NCBI RefSeq assembly: GCF_006494425.1
Contig: NZ_VHIV01000008.1
Coordinates: forward strand, 1 to 64,000
Source of the DNA: Bacillus dicomae
GTDB taxonomy: Bacteria; Bacillota; Bacilli; Bacillales; Bacillaceae_G
Length of the DNA stretch: 64,000 nucleotides
Direction: 5' to 3'
Both the position numbers and the translations under genes were made by a program. How positions within the stretch are numbered: the first letter of the stretch is position 1; every line of letters begins with the position of its first letter. The notes beneath the pieces are model-generated. The model did not search any database. It was not told the DNA's origin and saw nothing but the letters and a program-made list of their open reading frames with translations. Positions 40,164 to 48,940 of this stretch are shown in pieces.

Positions 40164-40673
40164 CTAAACTAAAGATTCGTTATGTAAAGAGTAAATGATC
40201 TGTTGAGTATTGTATCTATAGAACTCCGATAAAACCTTAGCTGTCGAATCTACAGTAATCATATATTCCGTTAATCCAACTAAATGAACCAACGGTACAT
40301 TAGCGCTTACTAATAGATTAATACCTATCGCTTGGCAACTAATCAATTGCTTCACTGCATCCATTTTCTTTTCATTAAAACAATCAAAATTCGTAATAAC
40401 AAGAATTAATAATTTTCCTGAATCCCTGTCCTCATTTAATTGCTTTTTTGCTTTTTTCATTACTATAAGGCATTCATCTTCATCCTTATAATTATTAAAA
40501 TCTAAATGACTACTTGTCACCTCTGAATGATCTAATATATCCAGAATATCTTTTTGAATTTCTAAACTTAACCTATACTCCCCAACAACTAGGTATCCCG
40601 TAGGGTATTTTCTCTTTGTTGTTATGACAGTAGCAATCTGTTTTAAATACCTTTCCCGGCATCCCTTTCCCAT
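40164..40673 (-). CDS. Unrecognised 169-residue protein
   Basis: A soluble protein with an alpha/beta pattern. A central hydrophobic strand with an acidic end (LLILVITNFDCF, about residues 90-101) and a following strand (GINLLVSANVP) look like the Walker B and sensor strands of an ATPase fold, but there is no Walker A, so any NTPase activity is unlikely. ATG 40673 behind AAAGGGAG. No family recognised; probably a plasmid accessory protein. Confidence 0.55.
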   Translation of the reverse strand: MGKGCRERYLKQIATVITTKRKYPTGYLVVGEYRLSLEIQKDILDILDHSEVTSSHLDFNNYKDEDECLIVMKKAKKQLNEDRDSGKLLILVITNFDCFNEKKMDAVKQLISCQAIGINLLVSANVPLVHLVGLTEYMITVDSTAKVLSEFYRYNTQQIIYSLHNESLV

Positions 40674-40839
40674 CGTTTTACTCCCTTTATAAGTAACTTA
40701 CTTGAGTTACTTACAGAATCTCTTTTCAAACAAATTAATATTTAATCAACTTAATTCTATATAAAGCTATTTTCAATATAATAAACTAAAAAATAATAGG
40801 TCTATATTTATACATTTACAAATGCAAGAAGGAGATTCT

Positions 40840-41135
40840 CCATTTATAAATGGGACGGTTAGTCTCGTTCCGCCCACTCGTTAAAGGCATGCTTGTACGA
40901 TTACTCGCTCAGGAATACTCCGTTATGGCGCTATAATCAAATGTACAGCCCTTTAAGTAATATGTAGTCTTATTTCTAATTCTACAAAGATAGACCACCA
41001 CTTCATTGCTTTCTTACAAGCGGTACATATGACCCTCAGGGTTTATTCGTGTCTTTCTTCTCCTAATTTCACGAAATAGAGTGGCAAACAGTGGTCGTGG
41101 CACTCCCCCAGCATCTATATAAATTTTTCAAAGAG
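40840..41135. ncRNA. Candidate structured non-coding region 1
   Basis: Between two small genes the sequence becomes markedly richer in G+C and holds consecutive hairpins without an ORF: the palindrome CCATTTATAAATGG (40840-40853), TGGGACGG/CCGCCCA (40851-40876, one bulge), ACCCTCAGGGT (41032-41042), TTCGTG/CACGAA (41046-41075) and GAGTG/CACTC (41079-41105). Which strand is transcribed cannot be decided. It could be a plasmid regulatory RNA or part of an origin. 40674-40839 and 41136-41277 show nothing else. Confidence 0.4.
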
Positions 41136-41277
41136 CAATTGGGATTATCTTAAAATTACGATTATTAATTCGTTTTTTTATATATACTAATAAATACAAA
41201 AACAAACCATGTCGATTCCAAAACTTTGGATAATCCCTAGTGTATTTTATACACAATTAAATTGATTAAATATTTTA

Positions 41278-41586
41278 TTACTTGCTAACTTTATTATTCT
41301 TTTTTACATATTTAACTTGCATTAGTTTACTACAAGTATTGGACTTCTTAGCAATTAAGACCCCGTAACTATTTCTAGCACATTTAATATATCTAAACAT
41401 CGTAGCTACCGGGACTTCACGTTTTCCTACCGAATCATAAAGATTACCATTATCTAATACAATATAATCTTTACCCTGAAAAGTACTAACTGAATGCGCT
41501 TGTCCGACTAACGACACTACATCCATTTCTTGTAATACCTTTATGCTATGTGTTTTTCTACTAAAATCTTTTGTACGCACTCTCAT
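41278..41586 (-). CDS. Unrecognised small basic protein
   Basis: A lysine- and arginine-rich protein of about 102 residues (MRVRTKDFSRKTHSIKV...) with a beta-rich centre (DVVSLVGQAHSVSTFQGKDYIVLDNG) and a lysine-rich tail. The start may be ATG 41586, TTG 41595 or GTG 41580; the nearby GGAG suits GTG 41580 best. Between two structured non-coding regions, it could be a nucleic-acid-binding protein; that is a guess from charge and location only. Confidence 0.45.
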   Translation of the reverse strand: MRVRTKDFSRKTHSIKVLQEMDVVSLVGQAHSVSTFQGKDYIVLDNGNLYDSVGKREVPVATMFRYIKCARNSYGVLIAKKSNTCSKLMQVKYVKKNNKVSK

Positions 41587-41742
41587 TTTCTCCAATCCAC
41601 TTAATTTAATAACTGATTTTCTCAGAATCAGCTATTAGTTTTTCTACAATGTTTAACTCAACTTAAATCAAACTCATGCTTATTACACTTTATAAAGATA
41701 AGCATTCTTAAAGTAAAAAAGATTGTATCGGTTAGAAAAATA

Positions 41743-41780
41743 AAAAAGGCGTAGACTCATGTTTTAGTCTACGCCTTTTT
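41743..41780. terminator. Bidirectional terminator
   Basis: A perfect 15-bp stem (AAAAAGGCGTAGACT / AGTCTACGCCTTTTT) with an 8-nt loop has an A tract on one side and a T tract on the other. It lies upstream of the small basic protein gene and directly before the structured region at 41812. Confidence 0.75.
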
Positions 41781-41811
41781 CTTCTCATACCGAAGAACCA
41801 CTTTTTAAAGG

Positions 41812-42009
41812 ATAACTAGAGCAAAATCAATAATAATTTGTAAAAATTACGCGCACCTACGGTCTTGTGAAATTACACAAAACAGTATAAAATTATTGAT
41901 GTCGCATACTAGTTATGCTTCGCAAAGTGGGCAGCCATTCTAAAACACCATAACTGTTTTAAAAAGGTCGAAAATAATAAGAGTTGGCGCTCTTATTATT
42001 TTCTGCCCA
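41812..42009. ncRNA. Candidate structured RNA with nested long-range helices
   Basis: Perfect complementary segments nest around each other: ATAACTAG (41812-41819) with CTAGTTAT (41909-41916), and inside it ATCAATAAT (41826-41834) with ATTATTGAT (41892-41900). A second unit follows: TGGGCAG (41928-41934) with CTGCCCA (42003-42009), enclosing a 13-bp hairpin (41971-42002, loop TTGGCG). There is no ORF. The order of helices suggests two adjacent folded domains of a roughly 200-nt RNA. Strand and function are unknown. A replication-control RNA is one option. Confidence 0.5.
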
Positions 42010-42298
42010 TGTAACTATATAATTATAAGCAGTTCACTTTTAAGATGTTATTCAACAATCTTTTAAAACAAGATTACAATGGTTTACCTCATATAGTCAA
42101 TCCATAATTTATAAAAAATTGTAACATCTATCCAAATCACATGTAAGAATTCTCGAAAATTCCTTTGTTATCAGTCATCTAGCAACTGGGATTTTTTTTG
42201 TGAACTCCTTTATAAATCATTATACAAATTCATTTAGATATTACAATAGAGTCCCGAATTTAATACTTTTTAACATGGTTTACATAGAATTAATAAAA

Positions 42299-42320
42299 AA
42301 AAATCCCGAAATTCGGGATT
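42299..42320. repeat. Hairpin in a gene-free stretch (42010-43047)
   Basis: AATCCCGAAATTCGGGATT forms a near-perfect palindrome preceded by a run of A residues; it is terminator-like on the minus strand. The surrounding kilobase is AT-rich and holds, besides this and the inverted repeat at 42506-42536, no feature I can support. Confidence 0.5.
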
Positions 42321-42505
42321 AGGAAATAAACGGGAACTTATTCCGCTTGTTTCAATAATTGTTTTTCCAGTCTAATTTAGCTGCGCAAACAATTCCCACA
42401 AAAAAGACAACCTATTCTTGGCTGTCCATTTATTTGTGGGTTTATTTATATCACAACGCTATATTATACAAAATGTATAGCGCTACATTACTACCTTAAA
42501 CCTTG

Positions 42506-42536
42506 TTAAATAACTTTGTATAACAAAGTTATTTAA
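42506..42536. repeat. Perfect 13-bp inverted repeat with 5-bp spacer
   Basis: TTAAATAACTTTG and CAAAGTTATTTAA flank TATAA. There is no adjoining T run, so it looks more like a dimeric protein-binding site, a cruciform or a recombination core than a terminator. It lies about 500 bp upstream of the XRE regulator gene. Confidence 0.5.
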
Positions 42537-43047
42537 ATGCCCTATACAATAAAAACACATTAAAGCTACATGAAATACTGTTTATTAAATTGATGTACTC
42601 TACAAGATTATTCAAAGCTTTTTGAGATTATATAACTAGAAAAATATTTATTCAAAAATTAATGGGTGACTTAATAAAATGTCCGGTTCTAATTGTCAAA
42701 ATTCCCACTATAAAATTATATCAAAAAAGCTATACTGACATAAATTAAAACGACAAGCCTGATCATTTTATACTCACTAATTTTTCTTTTAAATGTTCAT
42801 TCCTAGATTTTCAAGTAGTGTTTATTCACCGTCTTCTTATTCATTAACAATGATTAAACAACAAGATCTTAAGTATATATAATAAAGCACATAAAAATAT
42901 GTATTTTTGAGCATTTAACGAAAATATAGAACGGAAGTTACACGAATGGTAAAATATACGTAATTGCATAAAAGGTCTATATTGTGTATCTTTTAATGCC
43001 TATCAAGTATTCAACTTTGTAGTTACCAAAAGGACTGATTATACCGA

Positions 43048-43386
43048 ATGGAGATAGGTTATATTCTAAAAAAATTGCGAACTTTATATGGTTATTCCCA
43101 AAAAGAAGTCGCTACAAAATTAGACATAAGTAAAAGTACATATTCTCGATTAGAAAAGGATGAACAGCCTCCTACATTATTTGTTATAAAAAAAATTATT
43201 ACTTTATATAATATTGACGCAAATATACTATTGGGTATTGATCCTTATCCACAAGAATATGCTAAAGCAATTACAAACTTTAATAATCCCGAGACAAAAT
43301 TACTGTTAGACGATAGTATAAAAAAACACATTGAAAATACGTTACCATTACTACAAAGAATTGATGGACAAACAAACAAAAATTAA
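43048..43386 (+). CDS. XRE-family HTH transcriptional regulator
   Basis: A 112-residue Cro/CI-type regulator. The HTH lies at about residues 7-40 (LKKLRTLYGYSQKEVATKLDI...STYSRLEKDEQPPT), followed by the typical helix 5 (LFVIKKIITLYNID). The C-terminal 45 residues are helical and may dimerise. The ribosome binding site is weak (AAAAGGAC some 14 nt before the ATG). It is the first plus-strand gene of the window and stands alone. Plasmid copy or transfer control is a reasonable but unproven role. Confidence 0.8.
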   Translation: MEIGYILKKLRTLYGYSQKEVATKLDISKSTYSRLEKDEQPPTLFVIKKIITLYNIDANILLGIDPYPQEYAKAITNFNNPETKLLLDDSIKKHIENTLPLLQRIDGQTNKN

Positions 43387-43698
43387 AGCTCTCTACTAAT
43401 CAAGGAGTTTTATTAATAATATGTAAAATTCCTTGATTAAAATTTCCAAAAACCTGTTTCTCAAAAATAAAATTAATTAAAGGGATTAGACCTTCAAAAA
43501 AAATAATGATTTAAAATACTACACATGGTGTATTTTAAATTGCTCCTATTTCCCTATTTCTATTCTGAATATATGCATAATAAACATATTAATTATTGCC
43601 AGTTCTTTCCTTCCTCACTTTATTCTTCTGTGTTATGATTATTTCCAAATATAAAGATTTATTCATTTTTATAATTCATTTATAAAAGGAGAAATACC

Positions 43699-43932
43699 AT
43701 GAGAATCCTTATTATTATTGGTTTAATTGTCATTGGCTTAGCATTCTTTAATATAATCTCTTTACAGACAATTGGTTCACTTCTTCTTATAATCGGCTTT
43801 ATAATAGCAATCGGAATTGGAGCATATTTTCTTTATTATATTTCACTCAGCTTTCTTGCATTATTCAGCACTATTTTCGGAGCTATAATAGTTATTGCAC
43901 TAATTGCCTATGCTGCAACAAATATACTTTAA
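43699..43932 (+). CDS. Small hydrophobic membrane protein
   Basis: A 77-residue protein consisting of three hydrophobic segments rich in Ile, Leu and Gly with almost no charged residues. ATG 43699 follows AAAAGGAG with good spacing. Single gene between the XRE and PagR-like regulators. Possible roles include holin-like or bacteriocin-immunity proteins; nothing in the sequence decides this. The flanking gaps (43387-43698 and 43933-44188) show no further genes. Confidence 0.6.
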   Translation: MRILIIIGLIVIGLAFFNIISLQTIGSLLLIIGFIIAIGIGAYFLYYISLSFLALFSTIFGAIIVIALIAYAATNIL

Positions 43933-44188
43933 TACAGAGTTGAAAATGTATTTTACTAACAAATTAACTAGATAAATATAGCCTTTATGAAATAGGATAA
44001 ATTACAGTTTTTATTTTCAACGAGAAAGAAATTACTTTAAGGATATTATTGCTAAACCTAAGAGGAAACTAGTTTTTGAAGTTATAAATACAAATATCAG
44101 CAAATTTTTTAAAAAAATACCTTTAGTATTGAAGTTTATAAGCATTTACAGATTCAAACAAATATAAAAGTAAAAGGAGTATTACATA

Positions 44189-44476
44189 ATGAATTACACG
44201 CAAATTCCTACATATGAGAATAATATAGAACTTTTAAAGATACTATCCCATCCCGATCGTGTGCAAATCGTAGTAGCCCTTATGCAGCACACTATATTAA
44301 ATGTCACAGAATTTGTTAATATGCTACAAATTCCTCAAGCAGCAGTTTCACAACATTTATCAAGAATGAAAGACAACATTTTATGTAGTGAAAAAAAAGG
44401 GTCCGAAGTTTATTATTACTTAAGTAACTCTAAGGCTCCAAAAATCGTTGAAATTTTATTATCTAATGATAAGTAA
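44189..44476 (+). CDS. PagR-like ArsR-family transcriptional repressor
   Basis: A 95-residue winged-helix regulator of the ArsR/SmtB fold. The pattern ELLKILSHPDRVQIV...LNVTEFVNMLQIPQAAVSQHLSRMKD...GSEVYYYLSN is close to PagR of the anthrax plasmid pXO1 as I remember it (LLKTMAHPMRLKIV, LNVTQI, LPQSTVSQHL). The metal-binding cysteines of classical ArsR sensors are absent, as in PagR. Start ATG 44189 behind AAAAGGAG. PagR controls toxin and S-layer genes in B. anthracis; the targets here are unknown. A terminator follows at 44560. Confidence 0.8.
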   Translation: MNYTQIPTYENNIELLKILSHPDRVQIVVALMQHTILNVTEFVNMLQIPQAAVSQHLSRMKDNILCSEKKGSEVYYYLSNSKAPKIVEILLSNDK

Positions 44477-44559
44477 TCTTACTGCAAAAGTAGTATTAAA
44501 ATATGAATACTATAAAGATCCAACTATCAAGATAATGCTGTATATATAACTAAGCTGTT

Positions 44560-44610
44560 AAAACATGCTATTCTTTCTAGAGAATTCTACTGAAAGATGG
44601 CATGTTTTTT
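44560..44610 (+). terminator. Terminator after the PagR-like gene; 44613-45413 empty
   Basis: An extended hairpin (AAAACATGC.ATTCTTTC / GAAAGAT.GCATGTTTT) is followed by TTTTTTC. The next 800 bp are very AT-rich without any convincing ORF or promoter. Confidence 0.65.
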
Positions 44611-45413
44611 CATTCACCTATATATCCAATAAACCAGGCCTATTTTCTTAAGAAATCGAATACCTTTAATTATTAAATCCCTAAAAGTCAAAAAACATTT
44701 TAATTAAATGAAAATAACAATGTAAACTTCACTCTATGTATACTTGTTTTTACAGTTCATTTTATATTTCTAAAAATATTAGATTTATTTATCATTCTTT
44801 TATCTATTCTATTAATCTCGACATTTTCTTTTTGTAATATAATTATGTAAAAATTATATTCTATTTCTAATTATAGGGAAAACAGAATTTTTATGCATTC
44901 ATTCATAAATAATAATTTAATAAATAAGGAACAGATACCATTCTAAAAGATATTAAATATGAAAAAGATAAATATAAAAATTTATATATAATAATTAAAT
45001 AACATATTATCAAAATTATTTCAATCTCCATAATAGCTATAGACTTTATTTAATAATCTTGTCTTTGTCTACATTTTCACTAGAATCAGTTAATGCAATA
45101 ACGCTTTTTTGATTCCACTTACTTTTTCGTTCCCAAACTTACAGCACAACTACTTCATTAAATTAAAGGCTATACTAAAAAACTATGTTAACTTTTTAGT
45201 TGGTGCAATGTTAAATTGATCTAGACAATATAATAAGAAATTAAATCAAAAGAACAATAAAAATCACTAGAAACATAACCTATAAATAATAATGAAATAC
45301 TTGTATGTTGACCAATACTGCATCCCTTTATTCTATGTATAAAATATATCTTTACTTTTTTCTGACATAAAAAAAGTATTTTTCATTATCATTAATCTAT
45401 ATAGCATTAACTA

Positions 45414-45881
45414 CTATTTCCTATTTTTTTGTTTTTCTTTCAATACATAATCTAATAACTTTTTAAAATAAATAATTTTAGATTTATTTTCACTAGATGA
45501 ATTTAAAATCCTTAATATTCTAATTAAACCATAAGAAACCAAAGCAAAAACAATTATCTGACCAAATAGGTACAGTTTTGGATAACTGCTAGGTTCAATA
45601 AATATAGACATATAATCTTTTAACATGAACCCAATAACTATTCCCATTAAATTAAACCCTGATGACGAACCTTTAGAAGTATCATAAATTTCCTCTAAGC
45701 TCTCAAGACGAAAAAGGGCATGATTAAGAACATCCTCATCTAATTTAAATAAAGATTCTTCTTTCTTTTTTATCTCTGAAAAATCATCAAAATTTTTACA
45801 TATATAATTCTGATCTATAAATGAAACTAATTCTTGATCAGAGGATAGTAATATTTTATTTATTAATTTATCAGTATTCAC
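45414..45881 (-). CDS. Unrecognised membrane protein
   Basis: A 155-residue protein with an acidic soluble N-terminal half (residues 1-68) and two TM helices (about 74-92 and 102-124) in the C-terminal half, followed by a lysine-rich tail (KEKQKNRK). It stands alone between gene-poor stretches. The ribosome binding site is poor (GGGGT about 10 nt before the ATG). No family recognised. The 640 bp up to the aminolevulinate synthase gene are empty except for the palindromes listed next. Confidence 0.5.
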   Translation of the reverse strand: MNTDKLINKILLSSDQELVSFIDQNYICKNFDDFSEIKKKEESLFKLDEDVLNHALFRLESLEEIYDTSKGSSSGFNLMGIVIGFMLKDYMSIFIEPSSYPKLYLFGQIIVFALVSYGLIRILRILNSSSENKSKIIYFKKLLDYVLKEKQKNRK

Positions 45882-46454
45882 ACTATAACCCCTATCTATT
45901 AAACATTGTATTTTTTACAAATATATCCTACATTTTTATACCCCAAATTAAAGGACTATAAGTCATCTAACCCTCTTCATACTCAAGTAATTTTTGCAGT
46001 ATTATTCCATAAAACTTAATAAATCACTCCCTAAATTATTACCATTTCTTTTGATTAATTGCTTCAACCATCATACTTATAATTTTACTGTTTTAATATA
46101 CTAAAAGTTAGCCTTTTATTTTACATGTCTATACTCAAAATTTTTTATAATTAAGTTTGCTACTTTCCAATGATACTAGACTAGCTTAACATTATGATTT
46201 CCTAAGTTTTATAATGTCATACTCCTTATACTTTTCCTACTTATCTTTTCCCAATTTCATTACAATACTTCCACATACTTCTTTAATATACCATCTGTTA
46301 CAACTAAACATTACTAGTACCATTGATATATACAATACCTCTTGTATAATATCAGTCTAATAGAAATAAAAATATGTAAATTTACATATCATTAACTATT
46401 TTTGTAATTTATTGCTATAATGAAAAAGCAATTTTTAGAATTTTTTTACATGTT

Positions 46455-46480
46455 TATATTCTTTTAATAAAAAGAATATA
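46455..46480. promoter_or_regulatory. Perfect 11-bp inverted repeat upstream of the ALAS-like gene
   Basis: TATATTCTTTT and AAAAGAATATA flank AATA, some 46 bp before the start codon. With no T run matching a terminator, an operator for a dimeric regulator is likely. Confidence 0.5.
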
Positions 46481-46488
46481 ACAATAAA

Positions 46489-46502
46489 ACGGTTCAAACC
46501 GT
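46489..46502. promoter_or_regulatory. ACGGTT-CA-AACCGT operator-like palindrome
   Basis: A 14-bp palindrome lies directly between the first inverted repeat and the ribosome binding site (GGAGG at 46514) of the aminolevulinate synthase gene, in the position expected for a repressor operator. Confidence 0.5.
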
Positions 46503-46525
46503 AAAATTTTCTTGGAGGTAAGGTT

Positions 46526-47758
46526 ATGTATTCAGAAATTATTAGCAATAAGCTCCAATCATTAAAAGAAAGTGGACAATATCGTGAATTTGTTACCATT
46601 AATCGAATTCGCGGTCAATACCCATTGGCGCACTTAAATGGTCAACAAGATACAGAACCTGTTGTTGTTTGGTGCAGTAATGACTATTTAGGGATGTCAC
46701 AACACCCAGTGGTTACGGAAGCAATGCACGATGCTATTCGAGCATTTGGTGCAGGTTCAGGTGGATCCCGTAACATAGGTGGTACACATTATCATTATGC
46801 TGCACTTGAATCATCACTTGCTGAATGGCATGGTAAGGAAGCAGCCTTAGTTTTCCCTACAGGATATGGTTCTAATGATGCGACATTACAATGTTTACTT
46901 CGTTTATTTCCAAATTGTATCGTATTCTCTGACGAACGCAATCATGCTTCAATCATTAATGGTATACGTAGTACAAAAGTTGAACGAGCGGTATTTAGAC
47001 ATAATGATGTTGAACATTTAGAAGAATTACTTGCAGCTCAACCACATGATCGAGCTAAAATCATTGTTTTTGAATCCGTTTACTCAATGGATGGCGATAT
47101 TTCACCAATTGAAAAAATTATAGAACTTGCTGAACAATATAATGCTTTAACGTTTATAGATGAAGTGCATGCAATCGGAATGTATGGTCCCCGCGGTGCA
47201 GGAATAGCTGCCGAACTAGGTCTTGTAGATCGTTTAGACTTTATTCAAGGAACAATGGCAAAGGGTATTGGAGTAATTGGAGGATACATTGCAGCTTCAG
47301 CATTATTAATTGATGCTGTACGTTCTTTTGCATCCGGTTTCATTTTTACAACTTCATTGCCACCAGCAATTGTTGCAGCTTGTCATGCTAGTGTTGAACA
47401 CCTAAAATCTTCAGACAGTGAACGAAATGCCCTACATCAAAAGACTAGTATGTTAAGAGATGCACTGGCTCAAGCAAATATTCCTATTATGGATTCAAGT
47501 GAGACACATATTCTTCCTGTACTGATTGGTGATGCAAAAAAATGTAAAGCTGCTGCTCAACGTTTACTTGAACAACATCATGTCTATTTACAACCTATTA
47601 ACTCACCAACTGTTGCTGTAGGTACAGAGCGTTTCCGAGTTAACGTCACACCAAATCATACTGAGGAACAAATCTTGCAATTAGCTGAAGCACTAACAGA
47701 AGTATTCAATTATTTCGACATTCCTTTTGCACAGGTTGCTGAGGTAGAATTTGCATGA
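46526..47758 (+). CDS. 5-aminolevulinate synthase-like PLP enzyme (C4 pathway type)
   Basis: A 410-residue member of the alpha-oxoamine synthase family, closest in pattern to 5-aminolevulinate synthase, which condenses glycine and succinyl-CoA. Diagnostic blocks are [69 protein letters not shown], the PLP lysine in [15 protein letters not shown] (the A-K-A-F of classic enzymes is A-K-G-I here), FIFTTSLPP and [16 protein letters not shown]. Bacilli normally make aminolevulinate by the C5 route from glutamate, so this gene is not needed for heme. Start ATG 46526 behind GGAGG. It overlaps the exporter gene by 4 bp. Its base composition looks less AT-rich than its flanks, which suggests transfer. 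Confidence 0.85.
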   Translation: MYSEIISNKLQSLKESGQYREFVTINRIRGQYPLAHLNGQQDTEPVVVWCSNDYLGMSQHPVVTEAMHDAIRAFGAGSGGSRNIGGTHYHYAALESSLAEWHGKEAALVFPTGYGSNDATLQCLLRLFPNCIVFSDERNHASIINGIRSTKVERAVFRHNDVEHLEELLAAQPHDRAKIIVFESVYSMDGDISPIEKIIELAEQYNALTFIDEVHAIGMYGPRGAGIAAELGLVDRLDFIQGTMAKGIGVIGGYIAASALLIDAVRSFASGFIFTTSLPPAIVAACHASVEHLKSSDSERNALHQKTSMLRDALAQANIPIMDSSETHILPVLIGDAKKCKAAAQRLLEQHHVYLQPINSPTVAVGTERFRVNVTPNHTEEQILQLAEALTEVFNYFDIPFAQVAEVEFA

Positions 47759-48669
47759 CAGCTTTAATGTATATATTTTGCTTGATAGTATGGGGTTTGA
47801 ACTTTATTGTAGTAAAAATCCAAGGTACACCCGTAAGTCTTGAACTATCATTAACTTATCGCTTGGTGGGAGCTGCACTCATGTTTATTGTCCTTGCGTG
47901 CGTGGTACGTCCAAAGGGTAAGCCTTCTCGTGAAGATGCTTTACCTCTCATTACTTTTGGGGTATGTAACTTAGCTATTAGTTATTTGTGTTTATACTAT
48001 GCTACGATTTGGATTTCTGCTGCATTAGTAACGCTACTATTTTCACTAAAAACAGTTTTGACACCGATTGCACTTCGCATATTTTTAGGTGAACAACTTC
48101 ATTCTCGAATTTTAATAGGTGGAATAGTTGGAATTGCAGGCGTTTCTATATTGGTTTATCCATTACTAACAACGGGGTCTTCTAATACAAGTGATTTAAA
48201 AGGAATAGGACTTGCAGTATTAGGAACAGTCCTTACAGCAATTGGAGATGCGGCTTCTGCTCGAAATGCAAGACGTGGGATTAATGCTGTTTATTCAAAT
48301 AGTGTTGGTTTTATTGTAGCTTCAATACTTTTACTTGCTGTTTGTGTTTTCCAGCAGCAAACCTTTACAATACCAACATCTGTTTCTTACCTAGGGGCTT
48401 TAGCATTTTTAACTGTATTTGCTTCCTTCGGTGCATGGATGTTCTACCTTAAGTTAGTAGAGCGTATTGGTGCATCAGTAAGTAGTTATATGGTTGCACT
48501 TTTCCCTGCAATTGGGGGCGTTGCGTCTGTTGCAATTGGGGAATCATCACCTACACTCTACTTATTATTTGGGTGTTTATTTAGTTGTGCCGGAGCCGCA
48601 ATCGCTCTAGGATTCCGTTTACCATATAGAAACCGAATTACTATGAAAAATGAAAGCCCAGGGAGTTAA
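47755..48669 (+). CDS. EamA/DMT-family transporter, likely exporter
   Basis: A 304-residue transporter with ten predicted TM helices in two EamA repeats (about residues 1-140 and 150-290). The start overlaps the stop of the aminolevulinate synthase-like gene (ATGA), so the two are translationally coupled and probably form one pathway. Members of this superfamily such as RhtA export amino acids, and RhtA has been linked to aminolevulinate export in E. coli. Export of aminolevulinate or a close product is therefore a reasonable inference. A terminator overlaps the last codons. Confidence 0.85.
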   Translation: MTALMYIFCLIVWGLNFIVVKIQGTPVSLELSLTYRLVGAALMFIVLACVVRPKGKPSREDALPLITFGVCNLAISYLCLYYATIWISAALVTLLFSLKTVLTPIALRIFLGEQLHSRILIGGIVGIAGVSILVYPLLTTGSSNTSDLKGIGLAVLGTVLTAIGDAASARNARRGINAVYSNSVGFIVASILLLAVCVFQQQTFTIPTSVSYLGALAFLTVFASFGAWMFYLKLVERIGASVSSYMVALFPAIGGVASVAIGESSPTLYLLFGCLFSCAGAAIALGFRLPYRNRITMKNESPGS

Positions 48670-48690
48670 AAACTCCTGTGGGCTTTATTT
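48653..48690 (+). terminator. Terminator of the ALAS-exporter operon
   Basis: AAAGCCCAGGGAG pairs with CTCCTGTGGGCTTT around a TTAAAAA loop and is followed by ATTTAT. It overlaps the exporter stop codon and ends the two-gene operon. The gap to 48940 holds no other feature. Confidence 0.7.
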
Positions 48691-48940
48691 ATAGTAAAGT
48701 CTATCTATACTTTACACATATCTAAAAGAGATATTTAATAACTTTAGTTCATATACTGTATGTTTTCTTAACTTTTCAAAAGAAGTTTCTAAATTAATAA
48801 GTGGAATACAAACTACTTACTTCTTCTATTATGAACAAATGTTAAATACCTCAATAATTCTTTTTTATTTAATAATACTTTGAAAAAGAAAGCTAATTTT
48901 CTATAACTTTCATTAACAATGTTAAGGGGAACCAACTATT

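Noticed and set aside
40164-40673. Replication or partition ATPase
   Set aside because: Strands resemble an ATPase fold but there is no Walker A motif, and no partner gene was found.
46526-47758. KBL/BioF-type enzyme instead of ALAS
   Set aside because: The blocks [23 protein letters not shown] and [16 protein letters not shown], together with the [11 protein letters not shown] motif, match ALAS more closely than BioF or KBL; some doubt about the substrate remains.
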